From Bacillus bingmayongensis (GTDB lineage Bacteria > Bacillota > Bacilli > Bacillales > Bacillaceae_G): a stretch of 64,000 nucleotides of DNA. Under the pieces are notes generated by a model that saw nothing but the letters and a program-made list of their open reading frames with translations, searched no databases and had not been told where the DNA came from. This document shows, one piece after another, positions 35,014 to 43,127 of the stretch; within the stretch, counting starts at the first letter, position 1, and every line of letters starts with the position of its first letter. The position numbers and the translations under genes are program-made. The stretch lies in assembly GCF_000299035.1 (NCBI RefSeq), contig NZ_JH921518.1, positions 904,439 through 968,438 of the forward strand. Reading direction: 5' to 3'.

Positions 35014-35414
35014 AATCTACCTTTTCTCTCATTCTCTTCTGTCTTTTCATCCAAAATCCGTTTCAGCTCATTAATATCTTCTGAAGATAATTTTTCTTCT
35101 TTTAAGAAATTTACAAGTAATGGTTTGAATGCTGCACCACAGAAACGTTTCAGTAAAGATTTTGTTTCCACTTGTAAGTAATTATCTTGTGATACTAATG
35201 GATAATATGCATACATACGTCCTTTATCTTGATGATAAGAAGCCGCTTCCTTTTGAACTAATCGATTAATAAGTGTTCGAATTGTCTTCGGTTTCCAATC
35301 CATTGTTGTCTCTAGTTCCTCAATTATTTCATTTGCTGTTTGGGGAGATTTTGACCAAAGGACTTTCATAATTTCTAATTCGGCTTCAGATATTTTGGGT
35401 AATTTGTTTGCCAT
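35010..35414 (-). CDS. BlaI/MecI/CopY-family repressor
   Basis: 134 residues from ATG 35414, which has AGAGGTG about 8 bases upstream; an in-frame GTG 4 codons earlier lacks an SD. Winged helix of the penicillinase-repressor family: ISEAELEIMKVLWSKSPQTANEIIEEL and TIRTLINRLVQKEAASYHQDKGRMYAYYPLVS. It is expected to bind the two TACA-TGTA half-palindromes at 35432-35474 in its own promoter and to be cleaved by the BlaR1-like protease encoded downstream. Target genes beyond its own operon are unknown; the divergent membrane protein gene is a candidate. Confidence 0.92.
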   Translation of the reverse strand: MANKLPKISEAELEIMKVLWSKSPQTANEIIEELETTMDWKPKTIRTLINRLVQKEAASYHQDKGRMYAYYPLVSQDNYLQVETKSLLKRFCGAAFKPLLVNFLKEEKLSSEDINELKRILDEKTEENERKGRL

Positions 35415-35431
35415 ATTCAGTTTCACCTCTT

Positions 35432-35474
35432 GTATTACATTTGTAATCTTAATAATAGATTACAAATGTAATAC
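35432..35474. promoter_or_regulatory. BlaI-type operator, double palindrome
   Basis: Perfect inverted repeat with 17-bp arms, GTATTACATTTGTAATC (35432-35448) and its complement (35458-35474), 9-bp spacer. Each arm is itself a near-palindrome with the TACA/TGTA core known for BlaI/MecI sites. Confidence 0.88.
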
Positions 35475-35555
35475 TTAATTGTCAACCATATTTTAGAAAT
35501 TTTTATATAGTGAATAAAACCAATTCCTTTCATGAATTTTCCCTCTTTTTTAAAT

Positions 35556-35593
35556 TATCAATTGAAAAACCAAGAAATTTTTTACAATTGATA
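35556..35593. promoter_or_regulatory. Inverted repeat upstream of the membrane protein gene
   Basis: TATCAATTG (35556-35564) and CAATTGATA (35585-35593), 20-bp spacer, about 50 bp before the gene at 35646. Possible operator. Confidence 0.35.
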
Positions 35594-35645
35594 GTAATAT
35601 AGAACATAGACATATTTATTAAAAATAGTGGAGGCTCTTTCAATC

Positions 35646-36503
35646 ATGATGCGCGCACTTAGCTTACATATAAAACAAGCCTTTTTAAGTAAGATTTCTC
35701 TCACGCTCTTGTTTAGTTGGCTGATTCTTGTTTCAATTTATCATTATTTCTATATTTTACAATATTTAGGCGGTGTACCCGACGAGCTTTTAGCAACGGC
35801 TTATAAATGGATCGGCTTTCGTGATAACGAAATGGATGTGTATTTACTTTTAATGCCTGTACTAGCATCACTCCCTTTTAGTACCAGCTATAACTCTGAT
35901 AAAGCTGATAAATTCAAATCATTTGTAAGTAAGGAGATTCCCTTTTTTTCCTATGTATGTACGAAATATATCGTTACCTTCCTAATTGGGGGGCTTCTTT
36001 ATATTCTCCCATTCGCATTTTCATTGTTACTTTGTAAGCTGACAATCCAAGATGGCACTCCTACACCCGCCTTAGGTATTATTAAGGACAATAGCATGTT
36101 TGCATCATTGTATTTCTCTTCTCCAATTACTTATATTTCTCTATATATTGGGATTAATTTTTTGTTTGCTGGTCTTATGGCGGTATTGGGTCTCTCTGCA
36201 TCCATATGGTCTAGAAAAGATTACATGGCAATTCTATTCCCTTTTGCTATAGCCTCTCTACCATATGTTATTTTAAATATCGTATTTCCTACGATTGGAG
36301 GAGCACCTATTCATTTATACGACCCAAAACAGCCGCTCCAAGGAATGTCGCCTTACATTTTAATCATGCAATGCACCTTATTTTTTGGAATTAGCTTATT
36401 TATGTATATGAAAGGCGTACAGAAAGATCGGAAGAAATATATGCGGAGACTTCAAAAAAGAATGCGATGTAAAAAATCGCTTCAAAAATCAGTTAGTATA
36501 TAA
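35646..36503 (+). CDS. Multi-pass membrane protein, ABC-2 permease-like
   Basis: About 285 residues (ATG 35646, 11 bases after GGAGG; a GTG at 35628 would start inside the SD). Six hydrophobic segments with a first helix at about 17-40 and paired helices at about 95-125, 160-190, 195-220 and 240-260; strongly basic C-terminal tail. The layout resembles ABC-2-type permease subunits, but no ATPase gene is adjacent and I recognise no specific family. It lies next to the BlaI/BlaR1-like pair, transcribed away from it. Confidence 0.7.
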   Translation: MMRALSLHIKQAFLSKISLTLLFSWLILVSIYHYFYILQYLGGVPDELLATAYKWIGFRDNEMDVYLLLMPVLASLPFSTSYNSDKADKFKSFVSKEIPFFSYVCTKYIVTFLIGGLLYILPFAFSLLLCKLTIQDGTPTPALGIIKDNSMFASLYFSSPITYISLYIGINFLFAGLMAVLGLSASIWSRKDYMAILFPFAIASLPYVILNIVFPTIGGAPIHLYDPKQPLQGMSPYILIMQCTLFFGISLFMYMKGVQKDRKKYMRRLQKRMRCKKSLQKSVSI

Positions 36504-36507
36504 TGTA

Positions 36508-36541
36508 AAATATCCCTCAGCAATTATGCTGAGGGATATTT
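36508..36541. terminator. Bidirectional terminator
   Basis: 15-bp perfect stem (36508-36522 with 36527-36541), shared by the plus-strand membrane protein gene and the minus-strand nuclease gene. Confidence 0.9.
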
Positions 36542-36545
36542 ATAC

Positions 36546-38912
36546 TTAGGAAGCTTTTTTCAAATCAATTTGTGCAAGAACTGGATCATGGTCACTTACA
36601 CGGCCATGTTCCTTCATAATGTTTGAATTTAAATGTACCGGATCTACAACTGTGTGCGGTGCAATATTATTTGTTACTAAAATATGATCTAATACTTGTG
36701 CATTTCCGTCATGAATATATGTGTAACGATTTTCTTTCGAAACCGTTTCTAACATATCTTGCATTGTATTTCCTTTTAATGCTTGCAATGGTTTAGAGAA
36801 TTCAAAGTCATTCATATCACCAACTACAACAACGGGTGCATTCGTATCTCGTTTTTGAATACCTTTTACAAAGCTATTTACTTCTTGCGCGAGTTGAACG
36901 CGTTTCTCTTCACTCTTTAATACAAGAGGTTGAATTTTCCCAAACGGCGTCGCATCACCGAGTTTTGAATTTAAATGACTTGAAATAACAACAATATTTT
37001 GCCCTTGGAATTTAAACTCCGCAGCTAGCGGTTTACGAGTATTATCAAATAACGGATTATCTTGTCCAATGCGCATCGGGTTTGTTTCTAACAGCTTTGG
37101 ATTCTTTTCTAATTTCACACGTGATGGATTATAGAAAAAACCAACGCGAATGTTCGCTCCCGGTGCCCCGCCGTCTTGATTGTTCCCAGGTGCAACTTCT
37201 ACATATTCATACTTAGGTCCACGAATTTCTTGTACAGCGTCAATAATGCGCTTTGCACTTAATGAAGCATCTGTTGTTCCATCATTCGTTGATCCATTAT
37301 TATCTTGCATTTCTTGTACACCAATTATATCTGGCATCTTTAAATTATATTTAATAGAATATGCAATTGCTTTTACCTTTTCATCAGACGTTTCTTTTGC
37401 ATTCGCTGAAAAGTTTTCGATATTATATGTTGCTACTGTTAATTTTCCAAGTCGCGGCTGAATGTTTGCCCCTACTTGTTTAAATCCGCCATCTGTTACA
37501 GATGGTAGTTCTGTTACCGGTGAAATACGATATGCACCATAATCATACCCTACTACGCCTATGATATCTCCATTAAACGTATCTCCTGCTTTCGCTACAT
37601 AATCACGAGGTACTTTTAAAGATAGACGCTCAGGATTGAATTGGTTCTCGTCTAATAACGGCGTTCCATATTTCGTAGTTACTTTATCTCCACCATTTGC
37701 AACTGTTACATATAAATCCCCATTTTTCTGCGGTCCAATAATTTGAGGAGTCGGCATTGTAACACGCATACCTTCTAGACTTTCATAAAAATCAATTGCA
37801 TCTTCATTTGGATCAAATACACCAAACGCATCATTATCAATGATTTGATCAGGAATCTTTACACCGTTTTCACCCAATACAGTTGCTTCTGGCAACTGTT
37901 GATTACTGGCTTTCACAGCGATATTGCTCGCTTTAATTTCTGTGATGGATAAATCTGTATCGAACCTATCAGCATATCCCGCTCCAATATATTCTTCAAC
38001 CTCTCCATCAATTTGAACAAGATCTCCGACATTTACATTCGCTTCTTTTTTATAAACATAAATCCCTTCTGAAGTTGCCGGGTCTTCATCAGGCTGCACG
38101 TCTTGCATATAAAAACCATTCTTATCTAATGCCGTTACAACACCTTCTACACTTCGTACTTTCTTCCCATCGTAAGGAGAAATATGTGATTTTCCTTGAA
38201 TATCATGGATACGAACTTGCTCACTTTTTACAACCGTAAAAGAAAAAGTAGAAACTGCTGAAGATTCAAGACCTTCTTTCACTGCGATTGCTTTTATAAC
38301 ACTATTTTCATTTAACACAATCGGTTCATTATAATGAATACTTTTATCTGTTGGGACTGATCCATCTAACGTATAGTAGATTGTTGCTCCTTCTGTACTG
38401 GTTGTTAATGTCACTGCTGTTCCTTTTTCAATTTCTCTACCGTTTGGTGATGCAGTCACATCGCTCACACGGTTTTCTGTTTCCCCTTGAAACTTATATG
38501 CTGTTACGGATTTTAGCCCAGGGCTACTAAAATATAACTCAAGTGTTCCTGTTAATTGAACTTTCTTCCCAACATTTTCAGGATGGTCTTTTACATTCAC
38601 TGCCGTTCTCACGTCACCTTTTGGTAATTGAATAGGCATGATTTTCTCAGGATTTGTCTCATTTGGAGAATCGGCAATGGCAACATTCGTATCTCCAAAC
38701 TTCGCTGGATCTTTCGTGTATGTAGAAGGACTTTGCGTATATCCAACAATATACCCCTCCACTACCCCTTTGCTGCTTCCTTGCTGCTGAAACATTTGAA
38801 TGGCAGCAAGCACTGATAACGGAGTATTTTCTTCCGCTTTTGTTACCGTACCAGTAAATGAAACCAGTAGTATCAATGATAGAAAGATACTCATTAATTT
38901 CTTCAAATTCAT
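36546..38912 (-). CDS. Secreted endonuclease/exonuclease/phosphatase-family nuclease (YhcR-like)
   Basis: 788 residues. Signal peptide (about 1-27), an N-terminal DUF6359/YhcR-type domain (about 32-145), a chitobiase/beta-hexosaminidase C-terminal-type domain (about 150-225, with ATIYYTLDGSVPT), an OB-fold-like nucleic-acid-binding region (about 232-470) and an EEP nuclease domain (about 485-785). The catalytic motifs are YNIENFS, IGVQEMQDN, ISSHLNSK, VVGDMNDFE and SDHDPVLA. Probably degrades extracellular DNA or RNA, or releases phosphate from it. There is no LPXTG anchor at the C-terminus, so it is likely freely secreted. Confidence 0.9.
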   Translation of the reverse strand: MNLKKLMSIFLSLILLVSFTGTVTKAEENTPLSVLAAIQMFQQQGSSKGVVEGYIVGYTQSPSTYTKDPAKFGDTNVAIADSPNETNPEKIMPIQLPKGDVRTAVNVKDHPENVGKKVQLTGTLELYFSSPGLKSVTAYKFQGETENRVSDVTASPNGREIEKGTAVTLTTSTEGATIYYTLDGSVPTDKSIHYNEPIVLNENSVIKAIAVKEGLESSAVSTFSFTVVKSEQVRIHDIQGKSHISPYDGKKVRSVEGVVTALDKNGFYMQDVQPDEDPATSEGIYVYKKEANVNVGDLVQIDGEVEEYIGAGYADRFDTDLSITEIKASNIAVKASNQQLPEATVLGENGVKIPDQIIDNDAFGVFDPNEDAIDFYESLEGMRVTMPTPQIIGPQKNGDLYVTVANGGDKVTTKYGTPLLDENQFNPERLSLKVPRDYVAKAGDTFNGDIIGVVGYDYGAYRISPVTELPSVTDGGFKQVGANIQPRLGKLTVATYNIENFSANAKETSDEKVKAIAYSIKYNLKMPDIIGVQEMQDNNGSTNDGTTDASLSAKRIIDAVQEIRGPKYEYVEVAPGNNQDGGAPGANIRVGFFYNPSRVKLEKNPKLLETNPMRIGQDNPLFDNTRKPLAAEFKFQGQNIVVISSHLNSKLGDATPFGKIQPLVLKSEEKRVQLAQEVNSFVKGIQKRDTNAPVVVVGDMNDFEFSKPLQALKGNTMQDMLETVSKENRYTYIHDGNAQVLDHILVTNNIAPHTVVDPVHLNSNIMKEHGRVSDHDPVLAQIDLKKAS

Positions 38913-39147
38913 CTTCCTCCCCTAATTTTATATTCTCTCAGCATGTACTATCATAACAAAAAATTCTTTATAAAGAACTTAAAATTCGACAAATTTTACA
39001 AAAATTTAACCTCATACTTCCGTATGAGATTTCTATTACGATTCCCCCACTATTTTCTTACAATACTTCCGCTCTTTTTATGGATTTTATTCACATTTAT
39101 TTTTCTTACACTATAAGTAAGAACCATACAGAAAGAAGTGAAGTGAA

Positions 39148-39312
39148 ATGTTAATTTATATATTATGTAGCGTTTTAATCTTATCTTTTCTCTACGACCT
39201 TATCTTTGATGCAAATTTATTACCAGCTCTTGCAGTGAATGATCAACCTACGAGGCAACCTCGTGAATATGAGCGAGATTATTACAATATAACAAGCACT
39301 CTTATGCGTTAA
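39148..39312 (+). CDS. Small 54-residue protein with N-terminal hydrophobic segment
   Basis: ATG 39148 follows GAAAGAAGTGAAGTGAA, a usable SD. Residues about 2-19 are hydrophobic (LIYILCSVLILSFLYDLIF), then a polar, charged tail with NDQPTRQPREYERDYY. The stop codon lies inside a terminator stem, supporting a real transcription unit. No family recognised; possibly a small membrane or secreted peptide. Confidence 0.6.
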   Translation: MLIYILCSVLILSFLYDLIFDANLLPALAVNDQPTRQPREYERDYYNITSTLMR

Positions 39313-39322
39313 GAGTGCTTTT
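39294..39322 (+). terminator. Terminator of the 54-residue protein gene
   Basis: AAGCACTCTTA (39294-39304) with TAAGAGTGCTT (39310-39320), then TT; overlaps the stop codon. Confidence 0.85.
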
Positions 39323-39426
39323 CATCATTGCGCCATTCATTCTATTTCATCTATTTTTTCTAAATAAGATAACACACTTCCCCCCCACCCCTTAATATAC
39401 CTCTTTCTATTAAGTTGCTGATACTA

Positions 39427-40167
39427 TTAAAGCGTCTGTCCATTATCAATTGTAAAAATTTGTCCCGTAATAGATTCCTGGGTTAATTGAAAAAGAATCG
39501 CCTCCGCAATATCATTCGGTGTTGAAATTCTTTGAAGTGGTAGATTTCCAGCAAGCTGGTACATCTTATCCTCATTACCTAACCACCATCTCGTATGAAC
39601 TGCACCAGGCGAAATACTATTTACTCTAATTTCAGGTGCCAATGCAATAGCGAGCGATTTTGTCATCGTATGAATTGCTGATTTTGTTGCTGCATACGGT
39701 ACAGATGATCCGAGTCCTGTTATCCCTGCAACACTTCCCATATTCACGATAGCACCCGATTTTTGCTTCTTCATATAAGGAACAACAGCTTTTATACAAT
39801 GAAACATTCCTTTCACATTTACGCTGAAAAGCGAATCCCACACTTGATCAGTTACAGATTCTAAGTCATCCATAGGTATTTGAGCTGTTATACTCGCATT
39901 ATTCACTAAACAATCGACTGTTCTAAAAAGGTTAACAGTTTGAGATACCATAGCCTCAACTTCTTCTTTTTTTGCTACATTTGCTTTAACGGCGATTGCC
40001 GTACCTCCTCGCTGTTTAATTTCATTAACAGTTTCTAATGCTTCTTTTTCTGAACGACTATAATTAATCACTACTTTGGCTCCTACACTAGCTAACTTCA
40101 AAGCAACAGCCTTTCCAATACCAGTGCCACCACCTGTTATAATGACTACTTTATCTTTTACATCCAT
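39427..40167 (-). CDS. SDR-family oxidoreductase (FabG-like)
   Basis: 246 residues, classical short-chain dehydrogenase: NAD(P)-binding TGGGTGIGKAVA (about 12-23), NNAS, catalytic Ser in NMGSVAG and YxxxK in YAATKSA (about 158-162). Substrate unknown; FabG itself is usually elsewhere in Bacillus. It is divergent from a LysR-type regulator gene (120-bp gap), which probably controls it. Confidence 0.92.
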   Translation of the reverse strand: MDVKDKVVIITGGGTGIGKAVALKLASVGAKVVINYSRSEKEALETVNEIKQRGGTAIAVKANVAKKEEVEAMVSQTVNLFRTVDCLVNNASITAQIPMDDLESVTDQVWDSLFSVNVKGMFHCIKAVVPYMKKQKSGAIVNMGSVAGITGLGSSVPYAATKSAIHTMTKSLAIALAPEIRVNSISPGAVHTRWWLGNEDKMYQLAGNLPLQRISTPNDIAEAILFQLTQESITGQIFTIDNGQTL

Positions 40168-40287
40168 TTTAAAATCTCCTCACTTTACCTGATCTGATTT
40201 CATTTTATCTTCGTTCATTTACGGAGTATAATACTGAATAATGAAGCCGATATCACTTTAAATGATACCTAGTGGAGGGATCTATTC

Positions 40288-41130
40288 TTGGAAAGACATG
40301 ACTTATGGATTTTTAAACATGTTGCAGAACTACAATCAATATCTAGAGCTGCTGAAAAATTAGGATATGTACAACCGAATATAAGCCAGCGAATAAAAAA
40401 TTTAGAAGATGAACTAGGCGTTAAAATATTAAAGCGTAATAACAGAGGAGTAACCTTAACTGAACAAGGAAAAGTGTTATTAGATTATACAAATGAAATT
40501 ATGTTTTTAATGAATGAGGCTAAATCAAAAATAAACCCTAAGAAATGGAGAGAATCTTTAATAATTGGAGCATCTCAAACAATTTCTGCTGTGAAAGTTC
40601 CTCAACTATTCTCTTCTTTTTTGGAATCCGATAAAAATATTGACTTAAAGTTAAAAACAAATAATAACGTAAAATTACAAGAAATGCTTTTATACGGGGA
40701 ACTTGATGGAATCTTTTTAAGCGGTACATATAATGAATCACATTTCGAGACTGTGTACAGTTATTTTGAAAATATCATACTCATTTCGCAAAAGCGCACT
40801 CAAATTGAAAAGCAACATCATCAAACTTTACTCGTGAACAGTGATCCAAATTGTATCTATAGAAAGAAACTATTAGATTATTGTAATAAAAGCGACTTTG
40901 ATCAGAAAACGATAATGGAATTTGATTCACTCGAGTCTATTATGCAAGCTGCTCATGATGGACTTGGTATTAGTATACTACCAGCTAATGTTGCGTATAG
41001 CCGAAATAAGCCAAAAACAATTCATTATGAAGAACTGCCCGAAACAGTCAAAATTGACTTCGTGATTAAACGCAGAAAACAGCAACCGCAAGGCTTAAAG
41101 AAATTTATTCGTTTTTTGCAAGAGTTATAA
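40288..41130 (+). CDS. LysR-family regulator
   Basis: 280 residues starting with TTG 40288 (SD GGAGGG 8 bases upstream; first residues MERHDLWIF). Winged helix at about 1-60 (FKHVAELQSISRAAEKLGYVQPNISQRIKNLEDELG) and a substrate-binding domain from about 88. Divergent from the SDR gene, a typical LysR target arrangement. Inducer unknown. Confidence 0.92.
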   Translation: MERHDLWIFKHVAELQSISRAAEKLGYVQPNISQRIKNLEDELGVKILKRNNRGVTLTEQGKVLLDYTNEIMFLMNEAKSKINPKKWRESLIIGASQTISAVKVPQLFSSFLESDKNIDLKLKTNNNVKLQEMLLYGELDGIFLSGTYNESHFETVYSYFENIILISQKRTQIEKQHHQTLLVNSDPNCIYRKKLLDYCNKSDFDQKTIMEFDSLESIMQAAHDGLGISILPANVAYSRNKPKTIHYEELPETVKIDFVIKRRKQQPQGLKKFIRFLQEL

Positions 41131-41139
41131 GTGCAAAAC

Positions 41140-41170
41140 AAAGCCCCTTCGAATTTCAAAAGGGGCTTTT
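41140..41170 (+). terminator. Terminator of the LysR gene
   Basis: AAAGCCCCTT (41140-41149) with AAGGGGCTTT (41160-41169), then T. Confidence 0.9.
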
Positions 41171-41270
41171 CAAGATTTCTAGATATAGTAATCGCTGATG
41201 AATAAAGTTATGTAAATCTCACTTGAACAGAAGATAAGTTTTTCCCTATTCATAAATAAACATTCTGTAT

Positions 41271-42152
41271 TTATAACAACACCGATTCAATTCGTTTCAT
41301 AAGTTGTTGTTTTATTTGACTCAAATAGTTTCTTTTTTTAGAAGAAATTAATAATCCTATAGGCACTTTAGGATCAAATTCTTTAATCTTAAATGATATA
41401 TTACTTTGTTTTAAGACCGTTCCCTTAGGGATAATACCTATGGCATTTTCAAAAACCATTTGTGGAATGAGATGTACCGCACTGCAATTGTAGACTCTTT
41501 GAAAGGATACATTGTTTTCTTCTAAGAAAGAGTTTACAGCTTTATAATAATTACAACTATTTTCTCCAATCAAGATTGGATACTGAATGATATCAGATAT
41601 TTCAACTGACTCTTTTTGTAATACTGGATGATTCGGGTTATTAACTATAAATTCGATTTGTTCTTTGCTAAGTGGAGTGAAATTTAGATTGGAAATATTT
41701 TCGTTGTTTGCACAAACAGCAAAATCAATCTTATTTTGCTCCATCATTTGTGATAAAAGCGCTGTATTTCCTACAACAAAATCACAATGTATGTACGGTT
41801 TCTCCTCGTTTAAATATTTTAATATGGGAGGCATTAATTTTTCTGCAACAGATTCTAATAACCCGATTCTTACTGTTCCGTTCTCTTCATTGCTTATACG
41901 CTGCGCTTGAGATATTGAATAATCCCAATGCATTAACAAGTTATCTACTTCCTCTTCAAATAAAATGCCTTCATCTGTTAACCTGGCATCCCAACCTCGC
42001 TCAAATAGAAGAAAACCAAGTTCTTTTTCAAGTTTTTTTATATGTGTTGTTACGGTTGATTGAGCATAGTTTAATTTTTTGGCTGCAAGTGAAAAAGTTC
42101 CTTCCTGGACAATCATTTTGAACGTTTTTAACTCTTTTATTTCCATTTTCAC
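41271..42152 (-). CDS. LysR-family regulator
   Basis: 293 residues with LysR winged helix (FKMIVQEGTFSLAAKKLNYAQSTVTTHIKKLEKELGFLLFER, about 10-52) and an effector domain (about 92-290). Transcribed divergently from the tautomerase/CMD pair (103-bp gap) and probably regulates it through the TATC-N9-GATA site at 42163-42179. Confidence 0.92.
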   Translation of the reverse strand: MKMEIKELKTFKMIVQEGTFSLAAKKLNYAQSTVTTHIKKLEKELGFLLFERGWDARLTDEGILFEEEVDNLLMHWDYSISQAQRISNEENGTVRIGLLESVAEKLMPPILKYLNEEKPYIHCDFVVGNTALLSQMMEQNKIDFAVCANNENISNLNFTPLSKEQIEFIVNNPNHPVLQKESVEISDIIQYPILIGENSCNYYKAVNSFLEENNVSFQRVYNCSAVHLIPQMVFENAIGIIPKGTVLKQSNISFKIKEFDPKVPIGLLISSKKRNYLSQIKQQLMKRIESVLL

Positions 42153-42162
42153 ACCTAATCTC

Positions 42163-42179
42163 TATCGGTTTTATTGATA
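42163..42179. promoter_or_regulatory. Candidate LysR box
   Basis: TATC-N9-GATA inverted repeat, containing the T-N11-A form of LysR sites, between the LysR gene and its divergent operon. Confidence 0.5.
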
Positions 42180-42255
42180 ATTATATGATATTTTTTCAAT
42201 TATACAAATCAAAATCACCGGAGTAAAATAAATCCATGCGAAAGGGAGTGAAGAT

Positions 42256-42675
42256 ATGCCATTTGTTACTGTTTATTACCCAGAAAGTCAATCGAATAGA
42301 GAAGAGTTAAAAAAGGTAAGTAATGGTATTCATCTTGCATTAATTGAACATTTTCAAATTCCAAAAGATGATTACTTTCACCTGTTTTTACCCTATCCAT
42401 CTCATCAATTTTTCTATAATTCGTATTATCTTTTAGAAGAAGAGAAAAAGAGGTCCGAGAAAATGATACATGTTTCTATTACATGTGGACCTGGGAGAAC
42501 AATAGATCAAAAAAGGAATTTGTATCAATCCATCTCAGAATCTTTTTATAACCATTTAAATATCTCTACAACCGATATTTTTATTACATTAAACGAAACG
42601 CCTGCTGAAAACTGGTCATTTGGTCAAGGAATAGCACAAATGGTTACTATAGAGAAGGAGAATATTCATGAATGA
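42256..42675 (+). CDS. Tautomerase-family protein (4-OT/cis-CaaD-like)
   Basis: 139 residues. After Met, the conserved Pro that acts as catalytic N-terminal base (MPFVTVYYPE) is present, and the length fits fused or long-chain tautomerases that act in aromatic or halogenated carboxylate breakdown. The second repeat-like half starts near MIHVSITCGPGRTIDQKR. SD AAGGGAGTGAAGAT. It overlaps the next gene by 8 bp; both are under a divergent LysR regulator. Substrate unknown. Confidence 0.8.
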   Translation: MPFVTVYYPESQSNREELKKVSNGIHLALIEHFQIPKDDYFHLFLPYPSHQFFYNSYYLLEEEKKRSEKMIHVSITCGPGRTIDQKRNLYQSISESFYNHLNISTTDIFITLNETPAENWSFGQGIAQMVTIEKENIHE

Positions 42676-42976
42676 CCGTATCGAATGCAATATACCAAAG
42701 AAAATGAGAGATATTGCTCCAGATTTTGTTGATTATAGCGAAAATGTGTTATTCGAAAAGGTATGGAGAGACCCTGCTTTAACACCAAAAGAAAGGAGTT
42801 TCATTACACTTTCTGCTTTAATTAGTATCGGTAATACGGAACAACTACCATTTCATCTACAACTAGCTGAAAAACATGGAATGAACCAACAAGAAATAAT
42901 TGCTTTAATAACCCATCTAGCCTTTTACATTGGATGGCCAAAAGCGGCTGCGACGCTAAACGTAATACTCAGTTAA
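42668..42976 (+). CDS. Carboxymuconolactone decarboxylase-family protein
   Basis: 102 residues of the CMD/AhpD-like fold: DYSENVLFEKVWRDPALTPKERSFITLSALISIG and the closing FYIGWPKAAATLNV. The redox CxxC of AhpD is absent and replaced by the usual CMD pattern, so a decarboxylase-like or unknown role fits better. It overlaps the tautomerase gene (8 bp), so the two are translationally coupled. Confidence 0.88.
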   Translation: MNDRIECNIPKKMRDIAPDFVDYSENVLFEKVWRDPALTPKERSFITLSALISIGNTEQLPFHLQLAEKHGMNQQEIIALITHLAFYIGWPKAAATLNVILS

Positions 42977-43048
42977 AAATGCGGCTGCTGTGGAATTGAG
43001 TAGAATGAAGTATTTAAGCAAGAACCTGTGTTATGAGAATATAAAAAT

Positions 43049-43078
43049 AACAGCTTGGTCAATCGCCAAGCTGTTTCT
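43049..43078. terminator. Terminator after the CMD gene
   Basis: AACAGCTTGG (43049-43058) with CCAAGCTGTT (43066-43075), then T and CT-rich; may serve hemY on the other strand as well. Confidence 0.82.
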
Positions 43079-43127
43079 CTTTTGAAAATAAATTATCTAT
43101 CATTTCCTCTATGCAGTATCACTTTCA

